Assembly: GCF_023283845.1 (NCBI RefSeq)
Contig: NZ_JAKILC010000016.1
Location: 1 to 64,000, forward strand
Reading direction: 5' to 3'
DNA: 64,000 bases
From: Shewanella marinintestina
GTDB taxonomy: Bacteria > Pseudomonadota > Gammaproteobacteria > Enterobacterales > Shewanellaceae
Positions 51,686 through 59,791 of this stretch are shown here, piece by piece (position 1 is the stretch's first letter; each line of letters starts with the position of its first letter). The position numbers and the translations under genes are program-made. The notes under the pieces are model-generated. The model saw only the letters and a program-made list of their open reading frames with translations. It made no database searches and was not told the origin of the DNA.

Positions 51686-51710
51686 TCAGCCGCATTAAAT
51701 ATGCGGCTGA
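51686..51710 (-). terminator. Hairpin after the general porin gene
   Basis: A 10-bp stem TCAGCCGCAT / ATGCGGCTGA with a 5-base loop, 22 bp past the porin stop on the minus strand, with only a weak T tract. Confidence 0.65.
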
Positions 51711-51731
51711 TAAGTAGAGCTTTTTACTTAG

Positions 51732-52793
51732 TTAGCCTTGCCAAGTTAGGTTAAAGTCGTATCTAAAGCCGATAGTAACGGCATGGTCGTCGTCACGATT
51801 ATCAAAGCTTTTGTCTAGATATTCGAGGTGCACACGTACGTTGTCGATTGGATTCCACTCTAGCGTGGTATTAAAACCGTTGTAATCGGATGAGGTGATA
51901 TCATTGATACCATCTTTAAACTGGAAATAACCTAACTTAATTTTGTAGTCATCAAAAATTGGATAGGCTAAAGCGGTATCTAAAGTGCTACCACTGCGAG
52001 CTTTATTCATGCTGCCAGTGTCATAGTTATACTGTTTGTCTTGGTAACTAATCGCAAGGTAGAGATCATTACTAAAGGTATAGGCCACCACGCCACCAAT
52101 CGTTTTATCGTCACCTTCTATATTTTGTACATCGGTCGTATTTTGCGTGACATAACCTAAACCAATGTGTAGCTGGTCGATATCGTAACCCACACCAAGG
52201 TTGACCATATCAGTCGCATCATCACCGTTGTCGCCATCAAATTGTGCGCCGGCCATCCAAGTAAAATCGCCAGTGACTAGTTGGTAAGTAACAAAGTTAT
52301 CGACGAAAAATGGGCTTTCATGGTCGTAAGCGTATGGGCTGTTGCCATGATTGAAGATATCAACATATTCAGCCACTAAAGTGTACTGAGCTGGACGTTG
52401 CTTACCAATCCCCACTTGACCATAAGGTGATGCAATCGCAGCGTAGGCTTGGCGGGCTTTACCAAAATTACCCGAGTTGGCTATATCGACACTCCATTCG
52501 CCTTGAGCTATTGCAGTCCAGCCGTCAGCAAACTCAGTACTGGCTTTAATGCCAACGCGAGAAAGTGCATCGCGCACATCCCAAGTTTTATCTTGGCTAT
52601 CATCTAGGTAGCTCAAGGTTGGGCGAATAGAGCCATACAAGCTGACTTGGCTATTTTTGAACTGTGATGGTGCGGTATTATTTTCTAGTTTGGCGATGCG
52701 CGCTTCTAGCTCCGCTGTGGTTGCGTCGCTAGCGTAAGCGTTTATGCAGCAAAGACTAACGGCCGCAGCTATGAGTGATTTGAATGTGTGCAT
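51732..52793 (-). CDS. General outer-membrane porin
   Basis: A 353-residue trimeric-porin-like precursor. A signal peptide ends near residue 21 (AYA), a short coiled coil follows (TTAELEARIAKLENN), then the porin barrel with VSLYGSIRPTLSYLDD and DALSRVGIKASTEF. The expected C-terminal beta signal GFRYDF is followed by six extra residues (NLTWQG), which is unusual. It lies downstream of the cytochrome b gene on the same strand, separated by a hairpin, so it may not be part of that operon. Confidence 0.87.
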   Translation of the reverse strand: MHTFKSLIAAAVSLCCINAYASDATTAELEARIAKLENNTAPSQFKNSQVSLYGSIRPTLSYLDDSQDKTWDVRDALSRVGIKASTEFADGWTAIAQGEWSVDIANSGNFGKARQAYAAIASPYGQVGIGKQRPAQYTLVAEYVDIFNHGNSPYAYDHESPFFVDNFVTYQLVTGDFTWMAGAQFDGDNGDDATDMVNLGVGYDIDQLHIGLGYVTQNTTDVQNIEGDDKTIGGVVAYTFSNDLYLAISYQDKQYNYDTGSMNKARSGSTLDTALAYPIFDDYKIKLGYFQFKDGINDITSSDYNGFNTTLEWNPIDNVRVHLEYLDKSFDNRDDDHAVTIGFRYDFNLTWQG

Positions 52794-52883
52794 TAGTGTA
52801 TTTCCCTATCTTTTGGCTGCAACAAGTCGCCCTCTCTAAGGACTAGAGTTGGTGCAGTGCGATTAAATATGATTAGTTGCTGT

Positions 52884-52909
52884 GCCCATCAGCATTTACG
52901 CTGATGGGC
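52884..52909 (-). terminator. Hairpin between cytochrome b and porin genes
   Basis: A 10-bp perfect stem GCCCATCAGC / GCTGATGGGC with a 6-base loop, 28 bp past the cytochrome b stop. No T run follows on the minus strand, so it may act as an mRNA 3' stabiliser or weak terminator. Confidence 0.55.
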
Positions 52910-52936
52910 GGGTGAAGCGTTATGTTTGGATTCGCT

Positions 52937-53908
52937 TTAAGCTTGTTGCTTTAGCTCTTTGAACCAAAGATTATGGTGCTGTTTAGCCCAGTTCTCATCG
53001 CAGTAACCCGAGGTCATATTTGACATGCCACCCTCAGACATTACAGTCGCCATAAAGATATGTACGACAGAGAATGCACTGATGATAACGGTAGAGATAA
53101 TGTGCACTAATAGCATGGTGTTAGCGGTATTTTTGGTGACCACAAATGTCTCTGGGAACATCATAGTTAGTCCTGATACCACCATCAGTCCGCCAAATAG
53201 GGCGAATACCCAAAACCATAGTTTTTCACCCGCATTGGCAAAGCCTGCATCTGGGTGATGCTTCTTGCCAGTATTTAGGTAGCCACCCAATACAGCAAAC
53301 CACTTAATATCGTAGCTAGCCGGAATTTGCTTTGGCGCCCACATTAAGATCATCAACACGTAACCTAAGATGAACGGGAATGCCATTAGCTCATGCAAGC
53401 CGCTTGATAAACCGACCAGTGATGCCCAGCCTGATTGATTCATACTCGGCTCAAAGTATAAGCGGCCACCTGCTAGCACTAATCCAGTGAGGATAAGTAG
53501 CATGCAAGCAATAGCACCCAGCCAATGCACGCTGATACTCAAACCTGACCAACGCTTAATTAACTTGCCAGAAAAGCCTTCGTCTAAGCGTGAAATACCA
53601 TTAACTATGATGAAAATGATAAACAGGCCGATGACAGCAAATAAGCTGGCGTAGACTAAAAATGCGATGGTATCGGTTGCGCCCAAATAGCCAAGCACGG
53701 TTTCATTGGCATCTTCAGGTATTGCAGTTGGTAGTTGTAGCTGCGCCTGAGTTGGCATACCGCGTAACTCTGGTATGTCACCAGCAATGGCTTCAACTTT
53801 AATTGGCTGCCATTGTTGTGGTTGCAAGCTTGCCTCTTCAGCCATTGCGGCAGTTGAGACAAACAGGCCAAGCACAATAAAACTTAACCATTTTATTGCT
53901 CTGTTCAT
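52937..53908 (-). CDS. Membrane cytochrome b subunit of the molybdoenzyme (FdnI/PhsC-like)
   Basis: A 323-residue protein with a signal-like N terminus (about 1-23), a periplasmic segment (about 24-75), and four to five TM helices (about 78-103, 128-148, 172-192, 232-252, 266-290). Candidate haem-ligand histidines are His128, His172, His269 and His283. It resembles the gamma subunits of formate dehydrogenases and thiosulfate reductase (FdnI, FdhC, PhsC), which exchange electrons with quinone. It is the last gene of the set encoding a catalytic subunit, FeS subunit and TorD-type chaperone; AAGGAG precedes its ATG. Confidence 0.85.
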   Translation of the reverse strand: MNRAIKWLSFIVLGLFVSTAAMAEEASLQPQQWQPIKVEAIAGDIPELRGMPTQAQLQLPTAIPEDANETVLGYLGATDTIAFLVYASLFAVIGLFIIFIIVNGISRLDEGFSGKLIKRWSGLSISVHWLGAIACMLLILTGLVLAGGRLYFEPSMNQSGWASLVGLSSGLHELMAFPFILGYVLMILMWAPKQIPASYDIKWFAVLGGYLNTGKKHHPDAGFANAGEKLWFWVFALFGGLMVVSGLTMMFPETFVVTKNTANTMLLVHIISTVIISAFSVVHIFMATVMSEGGMSNMTSGYCDENWAKQHHNLWFKELKQQA

Positions 53909-54015
53909 AGGTCACTCCTTTGGCGATGTTATTCGCCTCTTTTGGCTACACAGCATATTTGTTGGTGCTGTGGTTAAAGCCAGATCCTGAAATGTAATAG
54001 GTCGTTGGTTGACGC

Positions 54016-54606
54016 CTACTCATGCAGTTGTTTAGTGATAAAAAGTTGCAGCTCAACAGCAAACTCACGCCAAAAATCATGTTGAGCGTGTTGTTTAATG
54101 CCTTCACAGAAAGGATTAATCCATACACCAAGGTGCTTATTAACAAACTCATCAGCTATAGCGTCTAGTTCGTTAGCAGCATCGAGGTTATTGGCTTGTC
54201 GCTGCTCACTTGCAAGGGCGTGCACACAGTAAAGAAACTCCAGTTCATTACCGATAAAATCAGCTGGCTCATTGAATTTGTCATCAATGACTAAACCTAT
54301 TTGCTGATAGAAATCGGCGACTTCAACGGTTTCATCTGTGTTTATGACATGGTTACCGCTGCGGTATATCCCTTCATAAGGGGCAACCAACAACTTATAT
54401 GGCCCAATGCACATTCGATTGAAGTCAAACTCCAACTCAGATGCGTCATCAATGAATTTATTCGCCTCAACCAACAGTGGGCTTTGCGGGTTATTTGACT
54501 CTAGATAAGTGATTAACCCTTGCAATGCTTCAGCTTCTGATGGAAAGAAGATCATTGATTTAAAGGCAAAGTACGCCGTTGCCATCGGACCATATTGGTT
54601 TGTCAT
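54016..54606 (-). CDS. TorD-family molybdoenzyme chaperone
   Basis: A 196-residue, all-helical, cytoplasmic protein resembling the TorD/DmsD group: FPSEAEALQGLITYLE near the N terminus, the central YAPYEGIYRSG region and the conserved FNEPADFIGNELEFLYCVHAL segment (E.P.D..G.E..F). Such chaperones bind the Tat signal of molybdopterin oxidoreductases and hold them for cofactor insertion. It overlaps the FeS gene by one base (TAATG junction), so it is made with the enzyme it serves. Confidence 0.85.
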   Translation of the reverse strand: MTNQYGPMATAYFAFKSMIFFPSEAEALQGLITYLESNNPQSPLLVEANKFIDDASELEFDFNRMCIGPYKLLVAPYEGIYRSGNHVINTDETVEVADFYQQIGLVIDDKFNEPADFIGNELEFLYCVHALASEQRQANNLDAANELDAIADEFVNKHLGVWINPFCEGIKQHAQHDFWREFAVELQLFITKQLHE

Positions 54607-55151
54607 TATGCGCGTTCCTTAATAATCACCATGTTAGGTTTTGTGATGCAGTCGCCGTATCCAATGCCTTGCTTACTGGCTGATGGTTTCTTAAGCACTT
54701 CGTCAATATTGCCGATTTTGATACACTCAACAGGACAACCAGTAACACAGGCTGGCTGCATGCCACGATCGAGTAATTCAACGCACATATTGCACTTATC
54801 TGCCTTGCCATCGTCTTCACGAATGCTCACTGCCGAGTATGGGCAGGCACTGGCACATAGGCCGCAACCTGTGCACTTTTCACGATCTAACACCACAATA
54901 CCGTCGTCTCTGACGTGGTAGGCCTTTGCAGGACAAACCATTAAGCAAGCAGGGTTTTCACAATGCATACATGAGTGCGATAGCCACACATCTACTGCAC
55001 CGTCATCGCGCTTAACTTCATAGCGATCAACCTTACGGAATCGATGGTTCTCTGGTAGCTCATTGTGAATTTGGCAGGCAACAGTACAGGCACCACAACC
55101 GACGCAGTTTTCTTGTCTGAAGACAAAGCCTACTCTTTTGTTCATAGTCAT
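54606..55151 (-). CDS. 4Fe-4S ferredoxin subunit (DmsB/PhsB-like)
   Basis: A 181-residue electron-transfer subunit with four cysteine clusters: CVGCGACTVAC, CMHCENPACLMVC, CTGCGLCASAC and CNMCVELLDRGMQPACVTGC, the pattern of four [4Fe-4S] centres. It has no signal peptide or TM helix, so it probably travels to the periplasm with the Tat-exported catalytic subunit. AAGGAG lies 6 bases before the ATG. It follows the catalytic-subunit gene by 10 bp. Confidence 0.92.
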   Translation of the reverse strand: MTMNKRVGFVFRQENCVGCGACTVACQIHNELPENHRFRKVDRYEVKRDDGAVDVWLSHSCMHCENPACLMVCPAKAYHVRDDGIVVLDREKCTGCGLCASACPYSAVSIREDDGKADKCNMCVELLDRGMQPACVTGCPVECIKIGNIDEVLKKPSASKQGIGYGDCITKPNMVIIKERA

Positions 55152-55161
55152 TATCTACTCC

Positions 55162-57375
55162 TTAGGCTTTTTCTAGCGCGACATTGGTCGAGTGGTAGGC
55201 TGAACACCCGCCCATATCGGTCAATTTGTCGGTGGTCAGGTTGTTGGTGCAGCTCGCTTTACCGTAAGGATCCATTCGGCGCCAGTTGTTTTTTGGTGCC
55301 ATAACGGTGCCACGGCCAACTTGTCCAGAAACTTGCGCAGTAAAGAATGCTTCGCCACGATGGTTACTGAGTCTGACTCGGTCGTTGTTTTTAATGCCTA
55401 ACTCTTTTGCATCTTCGGTATTGATCTTGGCCAAATATGCTGGGAAGTTACGGATGTACTTAACGTTGTAGAAAGAGCTGTTAGCACGCTGCGGGATCGC
55501 GGGTGATAACATACGGAACGGCAACGTCTTCTCTTCAGGGATCATCTCGTCTTCAGGCAAGCCGAAGTCAATAACTGGATGGTAGCCAGCATCTTTCATC
55601 ATTTGTGAGTAGAACTCGATCTTGCCGCTATCAGTTTTATATTTACCATCACCAAAGTAAGGGCGTTGGTCATAGACGGTGACAAACTTGTCTTTAATGA
55701 TCTGCTCGTAAGTGATGTTATTGTGTTTAAATGCGGGCTCTTCAGTGTCTAAGAAGTCACGTAAGATCTGTTCGTAATCAACGCGCATCTCTGGGTGATA
55801 ATCCAGTCCCATATGCGCCGCTAACTCTTTAAAGAAGATCCAGTTATCTTTAGATTCACCTAAAGGCTCAATCACTTTTTCAGAAGTTTGCATGTGGTAG
55901 CAGTTGTAGTCAGTACCCATATCTGGGAACTCAAACTGGGTAGTTGATGGCACAATGATGTCGGCAAGTTCTGCGGTATCTGTCATCAAGAAGTCGTGCA
56001 CTACTAGGAATAAATCATCACGCATTGCGCCTAAGCGACAAGCATTTGAGTCCGGCGCAACAGAGACAAAGTTACCGTTGTAGTTGATCACAGCCTTAAT
56101 TGGCTTAATAGGCTTACCGTAAGCGGTTGGGTTAGTTGGATGGATTGCTTTAGCGATTTCAGTCATGTTGACATGACCAACAGTGTCGCCATTAGGGTGA
56201 ATATGGTCTGCACGGCCTTTTGAGTAGTTAAGGCTGTCATCGGCTTGGGTATTATCATAGATAAAGCCGTTACCAATCTTACCGTATTGACCCGCGACGG
56301 CGTGCATCATGGCGATGGCGCGAGACATACGAGCACCGTTATAGTTACGCTGCATACCGTAGCCTAAACGAATGACTGATAACTCTGACTCACCATACAC
56401 TTTGGCAAACTCGAACATTTTCTCTCTTGGTACGCCGGTAACTTGTTCGATCTCGTCATAGCTCATTTCATCAATACGTTTGAGCAGATCTTGATAGCCA
56501 AGTGTATTGGCTTCAATAAACGCCATATCTGCTAAATCATTATCGATGAGGTATTTCATGATACCTGTCGCCAAGTGAGTATCGGTACTTGGCTTAGGTT
56601 GTAGCCAGATATCTGCTTGCGACGCAATGGGTGTGCGCATAGGGTTAACGACTAATAACTTGGCACCGTTATCACGAGCTTGGTTAATAAACTTAATACC
56701 GTGAACGTTAGTGGCTGTTTCGTTTTGGCCCCAAGAGATATAGCAATTGGTGTAAATGTTGTCGTATGGATCGGGTCCTTGATAAGTACCAGTGACAGAC
56801 TTCAAACCTTCATAAGCCGCGAAAACACACACTTTACGATCGAGCTTACGAGCACCTACAGCGTTAAAAAAACGGCTTGGTCCGCCGTATTTACCAATAA
56901 CACCTTCGTGACCCGAGTAGCTGTATGGCAAAATGGAGTCAGCGCCATGCTCCTTGATGATCTGTTGTAAACGGCTAGAGATTTTGGCATAGGCCTCGTC
57001 CCAGCTAATACGGCGCCATTTACCTTCACCTTTTGCTCCGGCACGTTCCATTGGATGCAAAATACGATCGGCTGCATAAGTGTACTGCACGTAGGCATGA
57101 CCTTTAACGCAAGGAGATGTACCCATTTTTTTCATCTCGGATGCGCCTTCGACGTAAGTCATACGGCCATTTTGTACAGTAAACTTCAGCAGGCAACGGT
57201 CGGCACAGTTTCGCTGACAAGTGTGATAAACGATTTTACCTTCGCGTTTCAGCATCTTGTCTGGTGCACCGCCACGTTCAGTTGCATTGGCAATGCCTGG
57301 CATTAAGCCAGACAAGGAGCCGACAACAGAACTCGCTCCAACTCCCTGCAGGAAGGTGCGTCTGTTAATTTTCAT
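55162..57375 (-). CDS. Molybdopterin oxidoreductase catalytic subunit (DMSO reductase superfamily)
   Basis: A 737-residue periplasmic enzyme with a Tat signal NRRTFLQGVGASS at the N terminus. An FeS cluster site is formed by Cys53, Cys57, Cys61 and Cys89 (C-x3-C-x3-C-x27-C, as in DmsA). Cys183 in KVCVFAAYEG is at the place of the molybdenum ligand. The remaining molybdopterin domains are complete. ATG 57375 is preferred to a longer frame from 57474 because GGGGA is 6-7 bases before it and the Tat motif then starts the protein. Substrate unknown: length and partner subunits resemble thiosulfate reductase PhsABC, the cysteine pattern resembles DmsA, and no selenocysteine codon is seen. Confidence 0.88.
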   Translation of the reverse strand: MKINRRTFLQGVGASSVVGSLSGLMPGIANATERGGAPDKMLKREGKIVYHTCQRNCADRCLLKFTVQNGRMTYVEGASEMKKMGTSPCVKGHAYVQYTYAADRILHPMERAGAKGEGKWRRISWDEAYAKISSRLQQIIKEHGADSILPYSYSGHEGVIGKYGGPSRFFNAVGARKLDRKVCVFAAYEGLKSVTGTYQGPDPYDNIYTNCYISWGQNETATNVHGIKFINQARDNGAKLLVVNPMRTPIASQADIWLQPKPSTDTHLATGIMKYLIDNDLADMAFIEANTLGYQDLLKRIDEMSYDEIEQVTGVPREKMFEFAKVYGESELSVIRLGYGMQRNYNGARMSRAIAMMHAVAGQYGKIGNGFIYDNTQADDSLNYSKGRADHIHPNGDTVGHVNMTEIAKAIHPTNPTAYGKPIKPIKAVINYNGNFVSVAPDSNACRLGAMRDDLFLVVHDFLMTDTAELADIIVPSTTQFEFPDMGTDYNCYHMQTSEKVIEPLGESKDNWIFFKELAAHMGLDYHPEMRVDYEQILRDFLDTEEPAFKHNNITYEQIIKDKFVTVYDQRPYFGDGKYKTDSGKIEFYSQMMKDAGYHPVIDFGLPEDEMIPEEKTLPFRMLSPAIPQRANSSFYNVKYIRNFPAYLAKINTEDAKELGIKNNDRVRLSNHRGEAFFTAQVSGQVGRGTVMAPKNNWRRMDPYGKASCTNNLTTDKLTDMGGCSAYHSTNVALEKA

Positions 57376-57580
57376 ATGTTTTCCCCATCTTGATAGTGTT
57401 GATTCACTATTTATTTTTGTAGCAAGTACGACATTGATATTGCTCTGTGAGTTGGCTTGCTTCAGGCGTAGCAAACGCTCACTCGGTTACACACGTTTTT
57501 CTGGTAAAACTCCTATAACTGCAAACTCATGATCTCTCATCGATCTAAGTTCGACTTCCCTATGGATTTAACTAACGACG

Positions 57581-58546
57581 CTAGTCTTCACTTGCTAGAC
57601 GCCACTCTCTTTCTAGTCCGCAAATGAGTTTTGATTTGACCCAATTAAATGCGGCCGAATGGTTGGTATTGCCAAATAACACATAGTTACCAATCTCGCG
57701 ATTTTCTCTACGGCGAGTTCGGCATTTTTGCGCTAACTCGTCTGGCAATTTGACGTAATCAATCCCCGGTAGCATGTTGACGAATTGACGGGTGAATTGA
57801 TTACAGCTCAGAGTTATTGCATCACTTTCGCTTAAAAGGCGCATAGCTGAGGCTAAACTGTCGGTATAACCTTCAACATCCATGCATAAGTCTTTCTCTC
57901 GACATAAGTTGACTAATAGTGGGCAACTAAGATCATCGTAGTTATCGATTTCTAAGCAGGGATAGCGAGAGAGGTTTTCGAGAGTAATTGCTTGGCTTAA
58001 AACGGGATGATTGCGCTTGGCAAGTATATATAGGCTATCGGTTTCGCTAAACATTTCGTAGTTTAGGTTTTTACCATTGAAACCTTCGTACACCACCACA
58101 AAGTCCATGTCGCCATTAGCCAGTGCCGTAGTGCAATCATGAGTGAGTACTCTGACATCAAATCTTAGATTTGGCGCTTCATTTAAGATATCTTCACGCA
58201 CGACTTTCTGCACTGCGTAGACAAACTCATCGTAGGCATGAATTACAAATTGCCCGCCAGATTCAGCTGGTGTAAATACCGAATGCTGCATTTCAATTTT
58301 TTGATATTGTTCTACTAAACTTTTAGCCATTGGGATCAGTTGGTGAGTTTTTTCTGTGGCAACAAAACCTGAACAACGTCTTATAAAGAGAGAGTCTTTA
58401 AATATATCTCTTAATATTTTAAGTGTTCTGCTTACACCAGAAGCTGTCATACCTAATTCATTTGCAGCCTGATGGCTTTGTCCGTGTTCATATATAGCAA
58501 TAAAGACTTTTAATTGGTTGTAATTTAATAGGTCTATTTTGTTCAT
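57581..58546 (-). CDS. LysR-family regulator between two molybdoenzyme operons
   Basis: A 321-residue LysR protein with an N-terminal helix-turn-helix (about 15-45, SHQAANELGMTASGVSRTLKI) and an effector domain rich in acidic residues. ATG 58546 is preferred to a TTG six codons upstream. It lies upstream of, and on the same strand as, the molybdopterin oxidoreductase operon, and is divergent from the tetrathionate-reductase-like genes, so it may regulate either or both. The ligand is unknown. Confidence 0.85.
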   Translation of the reverse strand: MNKIDLLNYNQLKVFIAIYEHGQSHQAANELGMTASGVSRTLKILRDIFKDSLFIRRCSGFVATEKTHQLIPMAKSLVEQYQKIEMQHSVFTPAESGGQFVIHAYDEFVYAVQKVVREDILNEAPNLRFDVRVLTHDCTTALANGDMDFVVVYEGFNGKNLNYEMFSETDSLYILAKRNHPVLSQAITLENLSRYPCLEIDNYDDLSCPLLVNLCREKDLCMDVEGYTDSLASAMRLLSESDAITLSCNQFTRQFVNMLPGIDYVKLPDELAQKCRTRRRENREIGNYVLFGNTNHSAAFNWVKSKLICGLEREWRLASED

Positions 58547-58564
58547 GACAAATGCCTGCTGCAA

Positions 58565-59086
58565 TAATTAAATTCTATAATCTATATAAGAGTTATAATG
58601 TGCAGTGTTATATGTCACATTTTTAATAAGCTTATTTTTGTAACTTTGATATATGTCTCGTGTTTTACATATTAAGATTAGCAAATATCAGAATGTGATA
58701 TTTGCAGTTGATATATATATGATCTTTAAACTCAATAGCTAAAGAGTATTTATCGATATAGCTAAAAATACCTGTAATGCCCGGAGTTACTGTATCTTAT
58801 TGTTTTTATTTGTATATATATCTACTGTTGTGTTTGTGTTTTATCAGGGTAATAGTGTTGATACGTTTTGTTGCATATATATTCTGGATAAATAAATGCC
58901 TGAAAATCTACCTTCCAATTTTATTTCATAAAATTTCAAATTATTTTCTTATTGTGACCTCTAGTTGATATTCGTTTGTTAGATTATGTCGTTGTTTATA
59001 TTTTTGTGTTTTTGAGTGTATTTTAAATATAAAGATTTTATAAGTGAGTAAATTAATATTAGTCACTTTTATAATAAGGAATAAAT
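58565..59086. other. Long AT-rich divergent control region
   Basis: About 520 bp between the LysR gene and the tetrathionate-reductase-like genes, far more AT-rich than its surroundings. A CRP-like site AGTGT-N6-TCACA is at 58604-58619, with a perfect right half and a weak left half. A hydrophobic 63-codon frame at 58777-58968 has no ribosome binding site and is not called. Regulation by CRP or the LysR protein is inferred only. Confidence 0.5.
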
Positions 59087-59782
59087 ATGTTGGATAGACG
59101 GTCCATATTAAAAATGGCTGCTGGTGGTGCAATGTTAACGCTGATCCCCAGTGCTCAACTTCAAGCTAAAACTTCTGGTAAAAGGTTAGCGATGGTGTTT
59201 GATGTTCGCCGTTGCACTGGGTGTCTATCTTGCACAGTGTCTTGCGCTATGGAAAACCAAACTGATGCAGGGCGTTGTCGTACTCGGGTGAATCAAGCTG
59301 CCATTGAAACATCAACTGGCTTTGCGACACTGGCGGTACCTAACCAATGTAATCAGTGTGATAACCCTGCTTGTGTTTATGTTTGCCCTGTAGAGGCGAC
59401 TTATAAACGCGAAGAAGACGGCATCGTAGTGATTAACCATGATGAATGTATTCATTGCCAACTATGTGTTGATGCATGCCCTTATGGCGCTCGCCGTAAA
59501 GACGACACCTTTAACTCACCACCTGAGAAGTGCAATTTCTGTATTCATCGTACATCGGCTGGTTTACTGCCTGCATGTGTTGAAACCTGTATTGGTGAAG
59601 CGCGTAACTTTGGCGACCTGAATGATCCCACTAGTACTGTGTCGAAACTTGTTCGCGACAATAAGGTATATGCCATGTTGGCTGCTGAAGGGACAAAGCC
59701 AAATATTTTCTACATAGGTTTGCCTGAACAACCGCAGGACAAACAGATTTTGTCTCTTAACTTTCTTGAATGGCAACGCTAG
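59087..59782 (+). CDS. Tat-exported 4Fe-4S subunit (TtrB-like)
   Basis: A 231-residue iron-sulfur protein. The Tat motif DRRSILKMAAGG begins it. Four clusters of cysteines follow: CTGCLSCTVSC, CNQCDNPACVYVC, CIHCQLCVDAC, and CNFC with CVETC. Sequence and its own Tat signal resemble tetrathionate reductase TtrB. It is followed after 9 bp by the 1011-residue catalytic subunit. AAGGA lies upstream of the ATG. Confidence 0.88.
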   Translation: MLDRRSILKMAAGGAMLTLIPSAQLQAKTSGKRLAMVFDVRRCTGCLSCTVSCAMENQTDAGRCRTRVNQAAIETSTGFATLAVPNQCNQCDNPACVYVCPVEATYKREEDGIVVINHDECIHCQLCVDACPYGARRKDDTFNSPPEKCNFCIHRTSAGLLPACVETCIGEARNFGDLNDPTSTVSKLVRDNKVYAMLAAEGTKPNIFYIGLPEQPQDKQILSLNFLEWQR

Positions 59783-59791
59783 GAGCTGACA

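Noticed and set aside
55162..57375. Assignment of the catalytic subunit as a formate dehydrogenase because of its FdhC/FdnI-like cytochrome b partner
   Set aside because: It is shorter than typical formate dehydrogenase catalytic subunits, has a DmsA-like C-x3-C-x3-C pattern, and shows no in-frame TGA/selenocysteine position.
58777..58968. 63-codon hydrophobic frame in the AT-rich region
   Set aside because: Hydrophobic codons are expected from AT-rich DNA; no ribosome binding site precedes it.
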